Positions 25,280-34,106 of a DNA stretch of 55,634 nucleotides are shown here, piece by piece. Location: positions 1 to 55,634 of the forward strand of contig CATZZP010000015.1 of assembly GCA_958426775.1 (NCBI GenBank). Direction: 5' to 3'. Positions within the stretch are counted from its first letter, which is position 1. Every line of letters starts with the position of its first letter. Below the pieces are notes generated by a model, which saw only the letters and a list, made by a program, of their open reading frames with translations, made no database searches and was not told the origin of the DNA. Origin of the DNA: an uncultured Bacillota bacterium. Lineage in GTDB: Bacteria; Bacillota; Clostridia; Lachnospirales; CAG-274. The translations under genes were made by a program, and so were the position numbers.

Positions 25280-27388
25280 ATGAGTGAGGTTAAGCTTATA
25301 TTAAAGGGACTTAACTGCCCCAATTGTTCGGCTAAAATTGAGGCAGGTGTAAATAAATTAGAGGGTGTAAAAAAAGCCTCTTTTAATATTGTAAATAAGG
25401 AAATGACTATATCTGCTAAAATTGATGAGGACAGCCTTGTTAAGGCAGTAGACAGTGTTGTAAAAAAATATGAAAGAGATGTAATTGTATTAAAAAAGAC
25501 TGATTATAAGGAGGAGTATAATCATAAAGAGAACTGTCATTGCTATGAGCATGAGCATTCCCATAATCATTCTCAGCATAATGAAAATAAGAGTATCGTT
25601 AAAAAGAGTATTATCAGGCTTATAGTTGGAGGTGTTTTGTTTGCTCTTGCCATAACAGGCTTTGGCGGTAAATTTAATCTTGTGTTTTTTATATTGGCAT
25701 ATATTGTTTTTGGATATGATGTGCTTTTATCCGTTTTACATAATTTTGGTGCAGGTACTATATTTGATGAAAATTTTTTAATGGGTATAGCAACGATAGG
25801 TGCTTTTGTTATAGGTGAGTATCCGGAGGCAGTAGCGGTTATGCTGTTTTACCAGATAGGCGAGTTTTTTCAGGATATGGCTGTGGATAAATCTACACGC
25901 TCCATCAAAGAGCTGATGAATTTAATGCCTGAATACATGAATTTGCTTGACGATAAGGGCAACATAAAAAAGGTTTCACCTATGGCAGCGAAAATAGGGG
26001 ATAAAATACTTGTAAAAAACGGTGAAAGAGTACCTCTTGACTGTAAAATAATCAAGGGTGAAAGCTGCCTTGACGCCTCTGCTCTTACAGGTGAAAGTGA
26101 AAAGGTAATGGTTCAGGAGGGCGACAGTATTTTAAGCGGAAGTATAAACGAAGGCTCCGTGCTTTACTGTCAGGTAGAGCAGATATACGAAAATACAACC
26201 GTTAAAAAAATAATGGATATGGTAGAAAGTGCCGCTGCAAATAAATCTAAAACAGAAAGTTTTATAACCTCCTTTGCAAGAATATATACCCCTGTTGTCT
26301 GCCTGGGTGCTTTACTGCTCTTTATTGTACCTGTAATTATGGGCTATGAATGGCAGATATGGCTTTACAGAGCTTTGGTGTTTTTGGTGTCCTCGTGTCC
26401 TTGTGCTTTGGTAGTGTCTATACCTCTTACCTTTTTCAGCGGACTGGGTGCGGCATCAGGCAAGGGTGTGCTTATTAAGGGCAGTAATTATTTACAGACC
26501 TTAGCAGAGCTGGATACAGCTGTATTTGATAAAACAGGTACCCTTACAAAGGGTGTGTTCAAGGTAACTAAGGTTAAGGGTGAAAGAACGGCAGAGCTTT
26601 GTGCCGCATTAGAAAAATATTCAAATCACCCTATAGCCGAAGCAGTGCTTGAATATGCAGATACAGACTTACAGGCTGAAAATGTTGAGGAAATAAGAGG
26701 ATATGGCTTAAAGGGTGAAATTGACGGCAAGGCTGTTCTTGCAGGGAATATTGCCCTGATGGAAAAATACGGTATTTATTTTGAGGAGGATAACTCCGTT
26801 GGTACGGTTATTTATGTAGCTTATGACAATAAGCCTCAGGGTATTATTGTTGTGTCTGATGAAATTAAGGAGGACAGTAAGACAGCTGTTGAAGTTCTTA
26901 ATAACAGTGGTATTGAAACTGTTATGCTGACGGGTGATAAAAAGGAAATTGCACAAAAAACAGCAGAGCTTATAGGTATTAAAAAGGTCTACTGGGAGCT
27001 TTTGCCTCAGGATAAGGTAAGTAAGCTTGAGGAGCTTTATAAAGAAAAGCCTGACAGGAAAATTGCTTTTATGGGTGACGGTATAAACGATGCACCTGTT
27101 CTTGCAAGGGCTGATATAGGTATTGCTATGGGCGGTATAGGCTCTGATGCGGCTATTGAAGCAGCAGATATAGTTATTATGAATGATGAGGCATCTAAGC
27201 TTAATACAGCAATTAAAATTGCAAGATCAACTATGAGGCTTGCCAAACAGAATTTAGTATTCGTATTGGCAATTAAATTAGGTGTACTTGCTCTTGCCGC
27301 CTTTGGCTATGCCAATATGTGGCTTGCAGTATTTGCTGATGTGGGTGTTGCTCTTCTTGCAATATGTAATGCCCTTAGAAAGAAATAA
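25280..27388 (+). CDS. Zinc/cadmium-exporting P1B ATPase
   Basis: A 702-residue metal-translocating P-type ATPase of the ZntA/CadA group. It has an N-terminal HMA domain with GLNCPNCSAK (C13, C16), a His-rich loop (about 83-105), and membrane segments including the transport motif SSCPCALVVS (C373, C375). The DKTGTLT phosphorylation site (D417), the YSNHPIAEA nucleotide motif and MGDGINDAPVL hinge follow. CPC with a His-rich loop and an alpha-5-type ArsR partner favours zinc (with cadmium and lead also transported by the family) over copper. It is translationally close to arsR (2-bp gap) and followed by a terminator. Confidence 0.93.
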   Translation: MSEVKLILKGLNCPNCSAKIEAGVNKLEGVKKASFNIVNKEMTISAKIDEDSLVKAVDSVVKKYERDVIVLKKTDYKEEYNHKENCHCYEHEHSHNHSQHNENKSIVKKSIIRLIVGGVLFALAITGFGGKFNLVFFILAYIVFGYDVLLSVLHNFGAGTIFDENFLMGIATIGAFVIGEYPEAVAVMLFYQIGEFFQDMAVDKSTRSIKELMNLMPEYMNLLDDKGNIKKVSPMAAKIGDKILVKNGERVPLDCKIIKGESCLDASALTGESEKVMVQEGDSILSGSINEGSVLYCQVEQIYENTTVKKIMDMVESAAANKSKTESFITSFARIYTPVVCLGALLLFIVPVIMGYEWQIWLYRALVFLVSSCPCALVVSIPLTFFSGLGAASGKGVLIKGSNYLQTLAELDTAVFDKTGTLTKGVFKVTKVKGERTAELCAALEKYSNHPIAEAVLEYADTDLQAENVEEIRGYGLKGEIDGKAVLAGNIALMEKYGIYFEEDNSVGTVIYVAYDNKPQGIIVVSDEIKEDSKTAVEVLNNSGIETVMLTGDKKEIAQKTAELIGIKKVYWELLPQDKVSKLEELYKEKPDRKIAFMGDGINDAPVLARADIGIAMGGIGSDAAIEAADIVIMNDEASKLNTAIKIARSTMRLAKQNLVFVLAIKLGVLALAAFGYANMWLAVFADVGVALLAICNALRKK

Positions 27389-27394
27389 GAACTT

Positions 27395-27427
27395 AAGTCG
27401 GCAGTTTTAACTGTCGGCTTATTTTTT
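27395..27427 (+). terminator. Intrinsic terminator after the P1B ATPase
   Basis: AAGTCGGCAGTT (27395-27406) pairs with AACTGTCGGCTT (27409-27420), two G-T pairs, and is followed by six Ts. Confidence 0.82.
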
Positions 27428-27428
27428 G

Positions 27429-27457
27429 TTGAAAAAGATAAATAAATGAATTATAAT
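27429..27457 (+). promoter_or_regulatory. Promoter of the 27490 gene
   Basis: TTGAAA (27429-27434), a 17-bp spacer and a perfect TATAAT (27452-27457), 32 bp before the ATG. The -35 box lies just after the preceding terminator. Confidence 0.75.
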
Positions 27458-27489
27458 GTACATATAATTAATTATTGGGAGGGCTTTAC

Positions 27490-28338
27490 ATGAAAAGAAA
27501 ATTGGCATTACTTATAGCGTTATTTACAACTATGGTTAATGTATCAACCTACGGTGCAAGCGATATTTCAATCTTAGTTGACGGCGAAATGCTGAGTTTT
27601 GAAAATGACCAGGAGCCTGTTATTGAACAGGGCAGAACTTTGGTACCCTTCAGAGCAGTGTTTGAGGCTATGGGTGCAGAAGTTAATTGGGACGGGGATT
27701 TACAGCGTTGTCAGGCAAGCTTTAACGGTAAAAATGTAAGCACCACAATAGGTGATTATTCTATGTATGTATATGATTTGCTTGCTGATACTGATTCAGC
27801 CGCAATGGTTGAGCTGGATGTATGCTCTAAGATTATTAACGGCAGAACAATGGTACCGCTGAGAGCTTTGTCAGAGGGGCTAGGCTTAGAGGTTGACTGG
27901 GATAATGATACAAGAATTATTACAATTAGCACCAAGGATAAAATGCAGGTAGGTAATTATACCTACTATACGGCAGATTATGAAAGCTTTTGTGCAACAG
28001 ACGACGGTACAAACTATATTTATGCAAGCGGCAGCTATCCTCAGTTTGAGGGCGAGGGTTTTATACCGTCGTTAAATACTCATATTGAAAATATGATTAA
28101 AAAAGATATAGACTCTTTTGCAGCAAGTTATAAGGAAGATGCCTTAAAGGCGTACACAAATGCAACCGAGCATCTTTATGAGCCACCCTACAATTACAGT
28201 GTATACTGTGAGTTAAGTGCAGAGGGTGATATAGTTTCAATTAATATTTCAAGATATGAGATTAAATACGGACAGGAAGATAAGGTAAGCCAAGAGGTTA
28301 TAAAAATCAATATGCAGACAGGTGAGGCTGCGGAATAA
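27490..28338 (+). CDS. Secreted copper amine oxidase N-domain protein
   Basis: A 282-residue exported protein of unknown role. After a signal peptide (about 1-24) come two copper amine oxidase N-terminal-like repeats (about 27-150), each with a characteristic RTLVPFRAVFEAMGAEVNWD or RTMVPLRALSEGLGLEVDWD segment. This domain occurs in many clostridial surface proteins and does not imply oxidase activity. The remaining 130 residues resemble secreted DUF-type domains (SYPQFEG, then NTHIENMIKKDIDSF), possibly DUF3298/RsiV-like; that link is uncertain. GGGAGG lies just before ATG 27490. It is monocistronic between two terminators. Confidence 0.7.
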   Translation: MKRKLALLIALFTTMVNVSTYGASDISILVDGEMLSFENDQEPVIEQGRTLVPFRAVFEAMGAEVNWDGDLQRCQASFNGKNVSTTIGDYSMYVYDLLADTDSAAMVELDVCSKIINGRTMVPLRALSEGLGLEVDWDNDTRIITISTKDKMQVGNYTYYTADYESFCATDDGTNYIYASGSYPQFEGEGFIPSLNTHIENMIKKDIDSFAASYKEDALKAYTNATEHLYEPPYNYSVYCELSAEGDIVSINISRYEIKYGQEDKVSQEVIKINMQTGEAAE

Positions 28339-28352
28339 GTTCTCCTTGTCAA

Positions 28353-28386
28353 AAAAGGCTGTTGCGGTAAATTGCAACAGCCTTTT
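28353..28386. terminator. Bidirectional terminator
   Basis: AAAAGGCTGTTGC (28353-28365) pairs perfectly with GCAACAGCCTTTT (28374-28386), A run on one side and T run on the other. It serves the convergent 27490 gene and the acetyltransferase. Confidence 0.88.
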
Positions 28387-28388
28387 AT

Positions 28389-28982
28389 TTAGTCCTTATA
28401 TATGGGATATTTGTATTTATCCTCTTGGGTAATTTCTCTTATAACCTTACAGGGGTTACCTGCCCCGACAACATTTGAAGGTATGTCTTTATTTACAACA
28501 CTGCCTGCACCTATTACGGTGTTATCCCCTATTGAAACACCGGGAAGTATGGTTACATTTGCACCTATCCAAACATTGTTGCCTATTTTTACAGGCTTAG
28601 CTATTTCCAGACCCCTTGCCCGCATTTCGGCGTCAAGAGCATGACCTGCAGTTGAGATAACACAATTAGGTGCAATAAATACATTATCACCGATTTCAAC
28701 CTTTGCACCGTCTAAGATAATGTAGTTATAGTTGGTATAAAAGTTGTCACCTACTGAAATATTAAAGCCGTAGTCACAGTGAAAGGGTGGTGTTACCACA
28801 ATATTTCCTTTTATTTTGCCTAATATTTTATTTAACAACTCCCTTTGCTTTTCTGTTTCAGATGGCTTACAGTTATTATATTCAAAGCATAAGTCTGCAC
28901 ATTTAAGTCTTTCTTCTATAAGGGTTTTATCGTTATTCGGGTCATACATATAACCGTTTTTTGCTTTTTCCCATTCAGTCAT
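28389..28982 (-). CDS. Maltose/galactoside O-acetyltransferase family
   Basis: A 197-residue left-handed beta-helix acetyltransferase that moves acetyl groups from acetyl-CoA to a sugar hydroxyl. The N-terminal Maa-type cap (about 1-55, MTEWEKAKNGYMYDPNND) precedes hexapeptide repeats (about 60-185). H113 or nearby, in the STAGHALD segment, is where this family has its catalytic histidine. Downstream are VKIGNNVWIGANVTILPGV and GAGSVVNKDIP. AAGGAG precedes the ATG. It follows the ileS terminator by a few bases. The true acceptor sugar is unknown; Maa-type enzymes act on maltose or glucose, LacA on galactosides. Confidence 0.85.
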   Translation of the reverse strand: MTEWEKAKNGYMYDPNNDKTLIEERLKCADLCFEYNNCKPSETEKQRELLNKILGKIKGNIVVTPPFHCDYGFNISVGDNFYTNYNYIILDGAKVEIGDNVFIAPNCVISTAGHALDAEMRARGLEIAKPVKIGNNVWIGANVTILPGVSIGDNTVIGAGSVVNKDIPSNVVGAGNPCKVIREITQEDKYKYPIYKD

Positions 28983-28998
28983 AATGTTCTCCTTATCG

Positions 28999-29029
28999 TA
29001 AAAAAACGGACTCCGTAAAGAAGCCCGTT
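28999..29029 (-). terminator. ileS terminator
   Basis: Read on the minus strand, AACGGGCT pairs with AGTCCGTT (one G-T pair), then seven Ts. It lies 10 bp after the ileS stop and just before the acetyltransferase ribosome binding site. Confidence 0.75.
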
Positions 29030-29038
29030 ATATTTATA

Positions 29039-32000
29039 TTATTGCTTTTCAACACCTAAGGTAACGGTTTCACCGTTAATATTCCATTCTTTGGTATAGC
29101 CTGCTGTAGTACCGCCTACAATTTCGACTGCAAGTACATCAGATGAAATGCTCTCGCTGTTGCGGTCAAAGATACCCTCAATTGCAGCGTTGCCTTGGTG
29201 GTAAACCTTTATGCGGTCAAGCACCTCAAAGCCTGCTTCCTTACGCATGGTCTGTATTTTGGAGATAATCTCTCTTACAAAGCCCTCCTCAATAAGCTCA
29301 GGTGTAAGGTTTGTATCAAGTACGACTGTTGTGTTCTTGTCAGACTCGGAAACAAAGCCTTCCATTTTAGCTGTTTCAATAAGAAGGTCGTCCTTTTCAA
29401 GCTCAATAGCCGTACCCTCTGCCTCAAAGCGGATAGCACCTGTGGTATTAAGCTCGTTCATAAGCTTGGTACCGTCATTTGACTTAAGGTATTCGCTTAT
29501 AACAGGAATAAGCTTGCCGTACTTCTTACCTAAGGTACGAAGCTGTGGCTTAAAGCTGTAGCTTGTAAATGAGGAAACATCGTCTTTAAACTCAACGCTC
29601 TTAACATTAAGCTCTTCACGAATAATGTAAAGATACATTGCATCAAGCTCCTTATCAGCCTTAATGAACATATTGCCGATAGGCTGTCTGTTCTTGATAT
29701 TAGCTGTATTTCTTGCTGCACGACCTGCCACAACCGCTGAAAGCACTAAGTCCATATTATACTCAAGATTAGCATCAATCATACTTTCATCTGCAACAGG
29801 GAAGTCGCAGAGGTGTACTGACTTAGGTGCGTCGGCGTTTTGCTTAACTACAAGGTTCTGATACATATTTTCTGCCATAAAAGGTATGAAAGGTGCAGAA
29901 AGCTTTGTCATTGTAGTAAGCACTGTATAAAGAGTCATATAAGCGTTGATTTTATCCTGCGGCATATCCTTACCCCAGAAACGTTCACGGCTACGGCGTA
30001 CATACCAGTTAGAAAGTTCGTCAACAAAATCTGTCATAGCCCTTGAAGGCTCTGTAATCTTATAGTTTTCAAGGCTTGTATCAACAAACCTAACAAGGGT
30101 GTTAAGCTTTGATAATATCCACTTATCCATAGGTGGAAGCTTATCGTATTCAAGCTTATAATCGTTAGGATTAAAGTTGTCAATATTAGCATAGAGTACA
30201 AAGAAAGCATAGGTATTCCAGAGTGTACCCATAAACTTACGCTGTGCCTCGTCAACTGCCTTATCATAGAAACGGTTAGGTAACCATGGCGAGCTGTTGG
30301 TATAGAAATACCACCTTACAGCATCGGCACCCTGCTTGTCAAGCACTGTCCATGGGTCAACTACGTTGCCTAAGTGCTTTGACATCTTGCGACCGTCCTT
30401 ATCCTGAACGTGACCTAAAACAATAACGTTTTTATACGGACTCTTGTCAAAGATAAGGGTTGAAATAGCCATAAGGGTATAGAACCAGCCTCTTGTCTGG
30501 TCAATAGCCTCGGAAATAAAGTCAGCAGGATAGTTTTCGTCAAAAATGTCCTTATTTTCAAATGGATAATGCCACTGTGCAAAAGGCATTGAGCCTGAGT
30601 CAAACCAACAGTCAATAACCTCGGCTATTCTGTGCATTTCTCCGCCGCATTCGGGACACTTTATTGTAACTGCATCAATGTATGGGCGGTGAAGCTCAAT
30701 ATCATCGGGACAATTATCACTCATGGATTTTAATTCCTCAATAGAGCCTACCATATGTCTGTGACCGCACTTACATTCCCAGATAGGAAGAGGTGTACCC
30801 CAGTAACGCTCACGTGAAAGACCCCAGTCAATAACATTTTCAAGGAAGTTACCGAAACGACCGTGCTTAATGTTATCGGGCATCCAGTTTACCGTGTTGT
30901 TGTTCTTTAAAAGGTTATCACGTACCTTAGTCATTTCAATAAACCATGTATCACGTGCATAGTAAAGAAGGGGTGTATCACATCTCCAGCAGTATGGATA
31001 GTCATGCTCAAAGGGAATAGCTGCAAAAAGCTTACCGCTTTCTTCAAGACGCTTAAGGATTTCCTTATCTCCGTCTTTAACAAATACGCCCTCAAGACCT
31101 TCAACCTCAGGAGTAAAACAGCCCTGGTCATTTACAAGCTGTACAAAAGGTAAGTCATAACGTCTGCCGACTTGAGCATCGTCTTCACCAAAGGCGGGAG
31201 CAATATGAACAATACCTGTACCGTCTGTAAGAGTTACATAATCAGCCTCAACTACAAAGAAGGCTCTTTTATCAGTTTTGGCATATGGGAATAAAGGCTC
31301 GTAGTCCATGCCTACCAAGTCCTGACCCTTGCAGGTTTCAATTACCTCATAGCCATCCTTTAAGACCTCTTCAAGGAGAGCCTCTGCCATAATATAAATC
31401 TTACCGTCAGAAGCCTTTACCTTTGAATAGTTTTCTCTCTTGTTTACGCAAAGTGCAACGTTTGAAGGAAGTGTCCAAGGTGTAGTTGTCCATGCAAGGA
31501 AATAGGTATTATCTTCTCCCTTAACTGCAAAGCGAGCAATACAGGAGGTTTCCTTAACAAGCTTGTAGCCCTGTGCCACCTCATGGCTTGAGAGTGCAGT
31601 ACCACAGCGTGGGCAGTAAGGCACAATTTTATGACCTTTGTATATAAGACCCTTATCCCAGATTTGCTTTAATGCCCACCATACAGACTCAATATAGCTG
31701 TTGTGGTAGGTTACATAAGGGTTATCCATATCAGCCCAGAAGCCGACTCTGTCACTCATTTCACGCCAAAGATTTTCATAGGTAAATACGGAATCCTTAC
31801 ATTTTTTAATAAACGGCTCAATACCATAGTTTTCAATCTGTGGCTTACCGCTTATGCCAAGCTGTTTTTCAACCTCAAGCTCAACGGGAAGTCCGTGAGT
31901 ATCCCAGCCTGCCTTACGAAGCACCTTGTAGCCCTTCATGGTTTTATAGCGAGGGATAAGGTCCTTAATAACTCTTGTTAAGATGTGACCTATATGAGGT

Positions 32001-32158
32001 TTACCGTTAGCGGTGGGAGGACCGTCATAAAAGGTAAATACGGGACAATTTTCTCTTGCTTTGATACTTTCGCCGAAGATGTCGTTTTCCTTCCAAAAGG
32101 AAAGAATTTCTTTTTCTCTTTCGACAAAGTTTAAGTTTGTACTGACTTTATCGTACAT
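29039..32158 (-). CDS. ileS: Isoleucyl-tRNA synthetase, type 2-like
   Basis: Charges tRNA-Ile. The 1039-residue protein is longer than the usual bacterial type 1 enzyme (about 930) and resembles the Thermus-like type 2 class. It shows FYDGPPTANGKPHIGH (HIGH motif), PYCPRCGTALSSHE zinc cysteines, CPECGGEMHRIAEVIDCWFDS, and DGRKMSKHLGNVVDP. The KMSKS loop therefore reads KMSKH here. Type 2 enzymes are known to be less sensitive to mupirocin; that is an inference for this one. The C-terminal anticodon-binding region is complete. ATG 32158 has AGGAGG 9 bp upstream; the longer frame to 32191 would run into the T-box terminator. Expression is controlled by the T-box at 32184-32425. Confidence 0.95.
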   Translation of the reverse strand: MYDKVSTNLNFVEREKEILSFWKENDIFGESIKARENCPVFTFYDGPPTANGKPHIGHILTRVIKDLIPRYKTMKGYKVLRKAGWDTHGLPVELEVEKQLGISGKPQIENYGIEPFIKKCKDSVFTYENLWREMSDRVGFWADMDNPYVTYHNSYIESVWWALKQIWDKGLIYKGHKIVPYCPRCGTALSSHEVAQGYKLVKETSCIARFAVKGEDNTYFLAWTTTPWTLPSNVALCVNKRENYSKVKASDGKIYIMAEALLEEVLKDGYEVIETCKGQDLVGMDYEPLFPYAKTDKRAFFVVEADYVTLTDGTGIVHIAPAFGEDDAQVGRRYDLPFVQLVNDQGCFTPEVEGLEGVFVKDGDKEILKRLEESGKLFAAIPFEHDYPYCWRCDTPLLYYARDTWFIEMTKVRDNLLKNNNTVNWMPDNIKHGRFGNFLENVIDWGLSRERYWGTPLPIWECKCGHRHMVGSIEELKSMSDNCPDDIELHRPYIDAVTIKCPECGGEMHRIAEVIDCWFDSGSMPFAQWHYPFENKDIFDENYPADFISEAIDQTRGWFYTLMAISTLIFDKSPYKNVIVLGHVQDKDGRKMSKHLGNVVDPWTVLDKQGADAVRWYFYTNSSPWLPNRFYDKAVDEAQRKFMGTLWNTYAFFVLYANIDNFNPNDYKLEYDKLPPMDKWILSKLNTLVRFVDTSLENYKITEPSRAMTDFVDELSNWYVRRSRERFWGKDMPQDKINAYMTLYTVLTTMTKLSAPFIPFMAENMYQNLVVKQNADAPKSVHLCDFPVADESMIDANLEYNMDLVLSAVVAGRAARNTANIKNRQPIGNMFIKADKELDAMYLYIIREELNVKSVEFKDDVSSFTSYSFKPQLRTLGKKYGKLIPVISEYLKSNDGTKLMNELNTTGAIRFEAEGTAIELEKDDLLIETAKMEGFVSESDKNTTVVLDTNLTPELIEEGFVREIISKIQTMRKEAGFEVLDRIKVYHQGNAAIEGIFDRNSESISSDVLAVEIVGGTTAGYTKEWNINGETVTLGVEKQ

Positions 32159-32183
32159 ATTAATAAACCTCCTGTAATAAATA

Positions 32184-32425
32184 AAAGCCATACATCCCCA
32201 ACAGGACGCATGGCTTGCGTGGTACCACCTGAATTAGCAAAAATGCTCTCTCAATACCCTTAACGTGGGCAATCCGTCAAAAGCTAATTGGCTATGTGCC
32301 GTTCGCCTTTGCCGCTGTAGGGTGATATTCACTTAAAGCTATCTGCCCGGCTTACACCAACCCGGGTTCGCTGTAAGATTACTGCCGTAAGCTACTGTCC
32401 CTGTCATTGCGTTTTTATTAATCTT
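32184..32425 (-). promoter_or_regulatory. T-box riboswitch leader of ileS
   Basis: On the minus strand, a roughly 240-nt leader has a stem I region with a candidate ATC isoleucine specifier in GTGAATATCACCC (about 32319-32331). The conserved T-box AGGTGGTACCACGC follows at 32217-32230. A terminator hairpin then comes (AAGCCATGCGTCC paired with GGATGTATGGCTT, 32184-32216) with a T-rich tail. Uncharged tRNA-Ile would bind the T-box and favour the antiterminator. Specifier placement is inferred, not folded. Confidence 0.92.
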
Positions 32426-32429
32426 AATT

Positions 32430-32458
32430 ATTATAACTATTTAATTTGGTTTTGTAAA
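32430..32458 (-). promoter_or_regulatory. Promoter of the ileS T-box leader
   Basis: Minus strand: TTTACA (32453-32458), 17-bp spacer, perfect TATAAT (32430-32435). Transcription would start just before the T-box leader. Confidence 0.8.
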
Positions 32459-32481
32459 GTGGTAATTTTAAAAAATATAAA

Positions 32482-33807
32482 TTATTCGGCAAGATAAAGC
32501 CTTGCTTTACTATCATCGGCAGGTATTATAATATAATCGTCTTTATTATCTGCATTAAAGTCTGCAATTATATATCCGTCGTCAGTTCCTGATACAATAC
32601 CGCCGTTGCTTATTTTAAAGCCTTGGTCGGTTAGTATATAGCGTGCCGTAACACCTATGCTGTCAGTTACGTAAAGCTCTTTTACCCCATCGCCGTTTAA
32701 GTCGCCTGTGTATATATTATCGCTTATGGTACTGAGGTATGAGCTGCTACGCCATATAAGGTTAAAGGTTGCGGTTTTTTCATATAAATATATGTTTGTA
32801 CCGTCAGATACAATAAACTCAACCGTACCGTTTCCGTCAATATCATCAGTATGTATACTGTTTACATAGTGTTCAAGAATATAGGTTTTAACTTTAATAA
32901 GGTCGCCGTCTTTATACTCAAACTCATCAATGCTTTTATCTCTGCCTAAAAACAGCTTGTCCCCAACCTGTGTCAGGGAAGAAAAACTGGATACGGTAGC
33001 AGGTATAAGCTTGTTCATAGGCTCGCCGTGGCTGTTGCTTATGGCTATGCTGATAGACTTTGCAGGCGGCTCGCTTACAATATCGCTTACCTCGTTTTCA
33101 TTTTCATTTTGTTGTACATCTACATGTCGACCCAGTAAAACGGCACCAAAATTATCGCCTAAGGTTACATCAAGAGGGATTAAGCCTCTTCCGGTATAGT
33201 CTGCCTTAGCATATACCCTGTAATTATCTCTGCCGTTGTAGTAAAAAATAGTGTTGTCCTCCTGAATGGAAGCAATAATTCCGTTATTTACAGCTTTAGC
33301 AGAGGTTATTTTGGCTCTGAAGGCTTCCTCACCAAAGGTACGTAAAATCGCTGTATCTTCATAGGCGGTAAAAGCTCCCGTTAGCTCAAATGGGTTCTTA
33401 CTGCTTAAGCTGTAGTACTTATCCTTATAAATATAGTACTGACAAACAGACTGGTCTTCATTAAAATAAAAGTATGCCGTACCCACATTGTCGCCGTTTA
33501 TATGCTGTAAATCAACCAAGGCAAGCACTGCATTTTTATTTATTATTGCCGTAAGCTTAACACCGCCGTCAGATACAACCTTGTCAACCTCACTGTAAAG
33601 GGTATCTCCCTTTTCAGGTAAATCGGCATAGGAAAATGTAATCATATCAGGGTTATAGCTCCAGTTATTTTCGCCAAGTGCCTGAGCAATATAGTCCTTA
33701 TAGGTCTGTGCCTGTTCATCTGTTACGGAAAATATTGCATTATCATCCTTTTGTCCGCAACCGCAGAGTGTAAGCAGAAGAACTGCTGAAATTAAAAACT
33801 TTTTCAT
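32482..33807 (-). CDS. Lipoprotein with FG-GAP/VCBS-like repeats
   Basis: A 441-residue predicted lipoprotein of unknown function. The signal peptide ends in a lipobox-like LCGC (C17 as likely lipidated residue). The C-terminal third contains three acidic repeats, DIDGNGTVEFIVSD, GDLNGDGVKELYVTD and DFNADNKDDYIII, typical of calcium-binding FG-GAP/VCBS beta-propeller blades. The middle has no recognised domain. It is monocistronic, with its own promoter at 33857-33885 and a strong AGGAGG site. Its stop is only 24 bp from the ileS promoter with no clear terminator between. Confidence 0.72.
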   Translation of the reverse strand: MKKFLISAVLLLTLCGCGQKDDNAIFSVTDEQAQTYKDYIAQALGENNWSYNPDMITFSYADLPEKGDTLYSEVDKVVSDGGVKLTAIINKNAVLALVDLQHINGDNVGTAYFYFNEDQSVCQYYIYKDKYYSLSSKNPFELTGAFTAYEDTAILRTFGEEAFRAKITSAKAVNNGIIASIQEDNTIFYYNGRDNYRVYAKADYTGRGLIPLDVTLGDNFGAVLLGRHVDVQQNENENEVSDIVSEPPAKSISIAISNSHGEPMNKLIPATVSSFSSLTQVGDKLFLGRDKSIDEFEYKDGDLIKVKTYILEHYVNSIHTDDIDGNGTVEFIVSDGTNIYLYEKTATFNLIWRSSSYLSTISDNIYTGDLNGDGVKELYVTDSIGVTARYILTDQGFKISNGGIVSGTDDGYIIADFNADNKDDYIIIPADDSKARLYLAE

Positions 33808-33856
33808 TCTGATACCTCCTACCGGGGTAAACCCACAGCCAGAAATTACTGATTAT

Positions 33857-33885
33857 ATTATACTACATAATTTGATTAAATTCAA
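33857..33885 (-). promoter_or_regulatory. Promoter of the FG-GAP lipoprotein gene
   Basis: Minus strand: TTGAAT (33880-33885), 17-bp spacer, TATAAT (33857-33862). The remaining divergent spacer (33886-34004) is AT-rich and shows no other clear element. Confidence 0.7.
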
Positions 33886-34004
33886 TTTACTGTTATGTTA
33901 CAATTTTGTCTTTTTTTTGGTTAAATGTATTTATTATACAATAATAAGTTTGTATGACAGAAAAATCAGTATTTTACTAATTAGAGGAAAATGTATAAAT
34001 ATTA

Positions 34005-34034
34005 TTGAAATTTGTCTGCATAATATGATATAAT
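34005..34034 (+). promoter_or_regulatory. Promoter of the aconitase-family gene
   Basis: TTGAAA (34005-34010), an 18-bp spacer and a perfect TATAAT (34029-34034), leaving a 5' leader of about 65 nt. Confidence 0.7.
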
Positions 34035-34106
34035 CAACCCAATGAATTTTTTTGGAGTGATTATTGCTTGTAATAAACACTTCTAAATAAAAATGGAGGT
34101 TTAATA

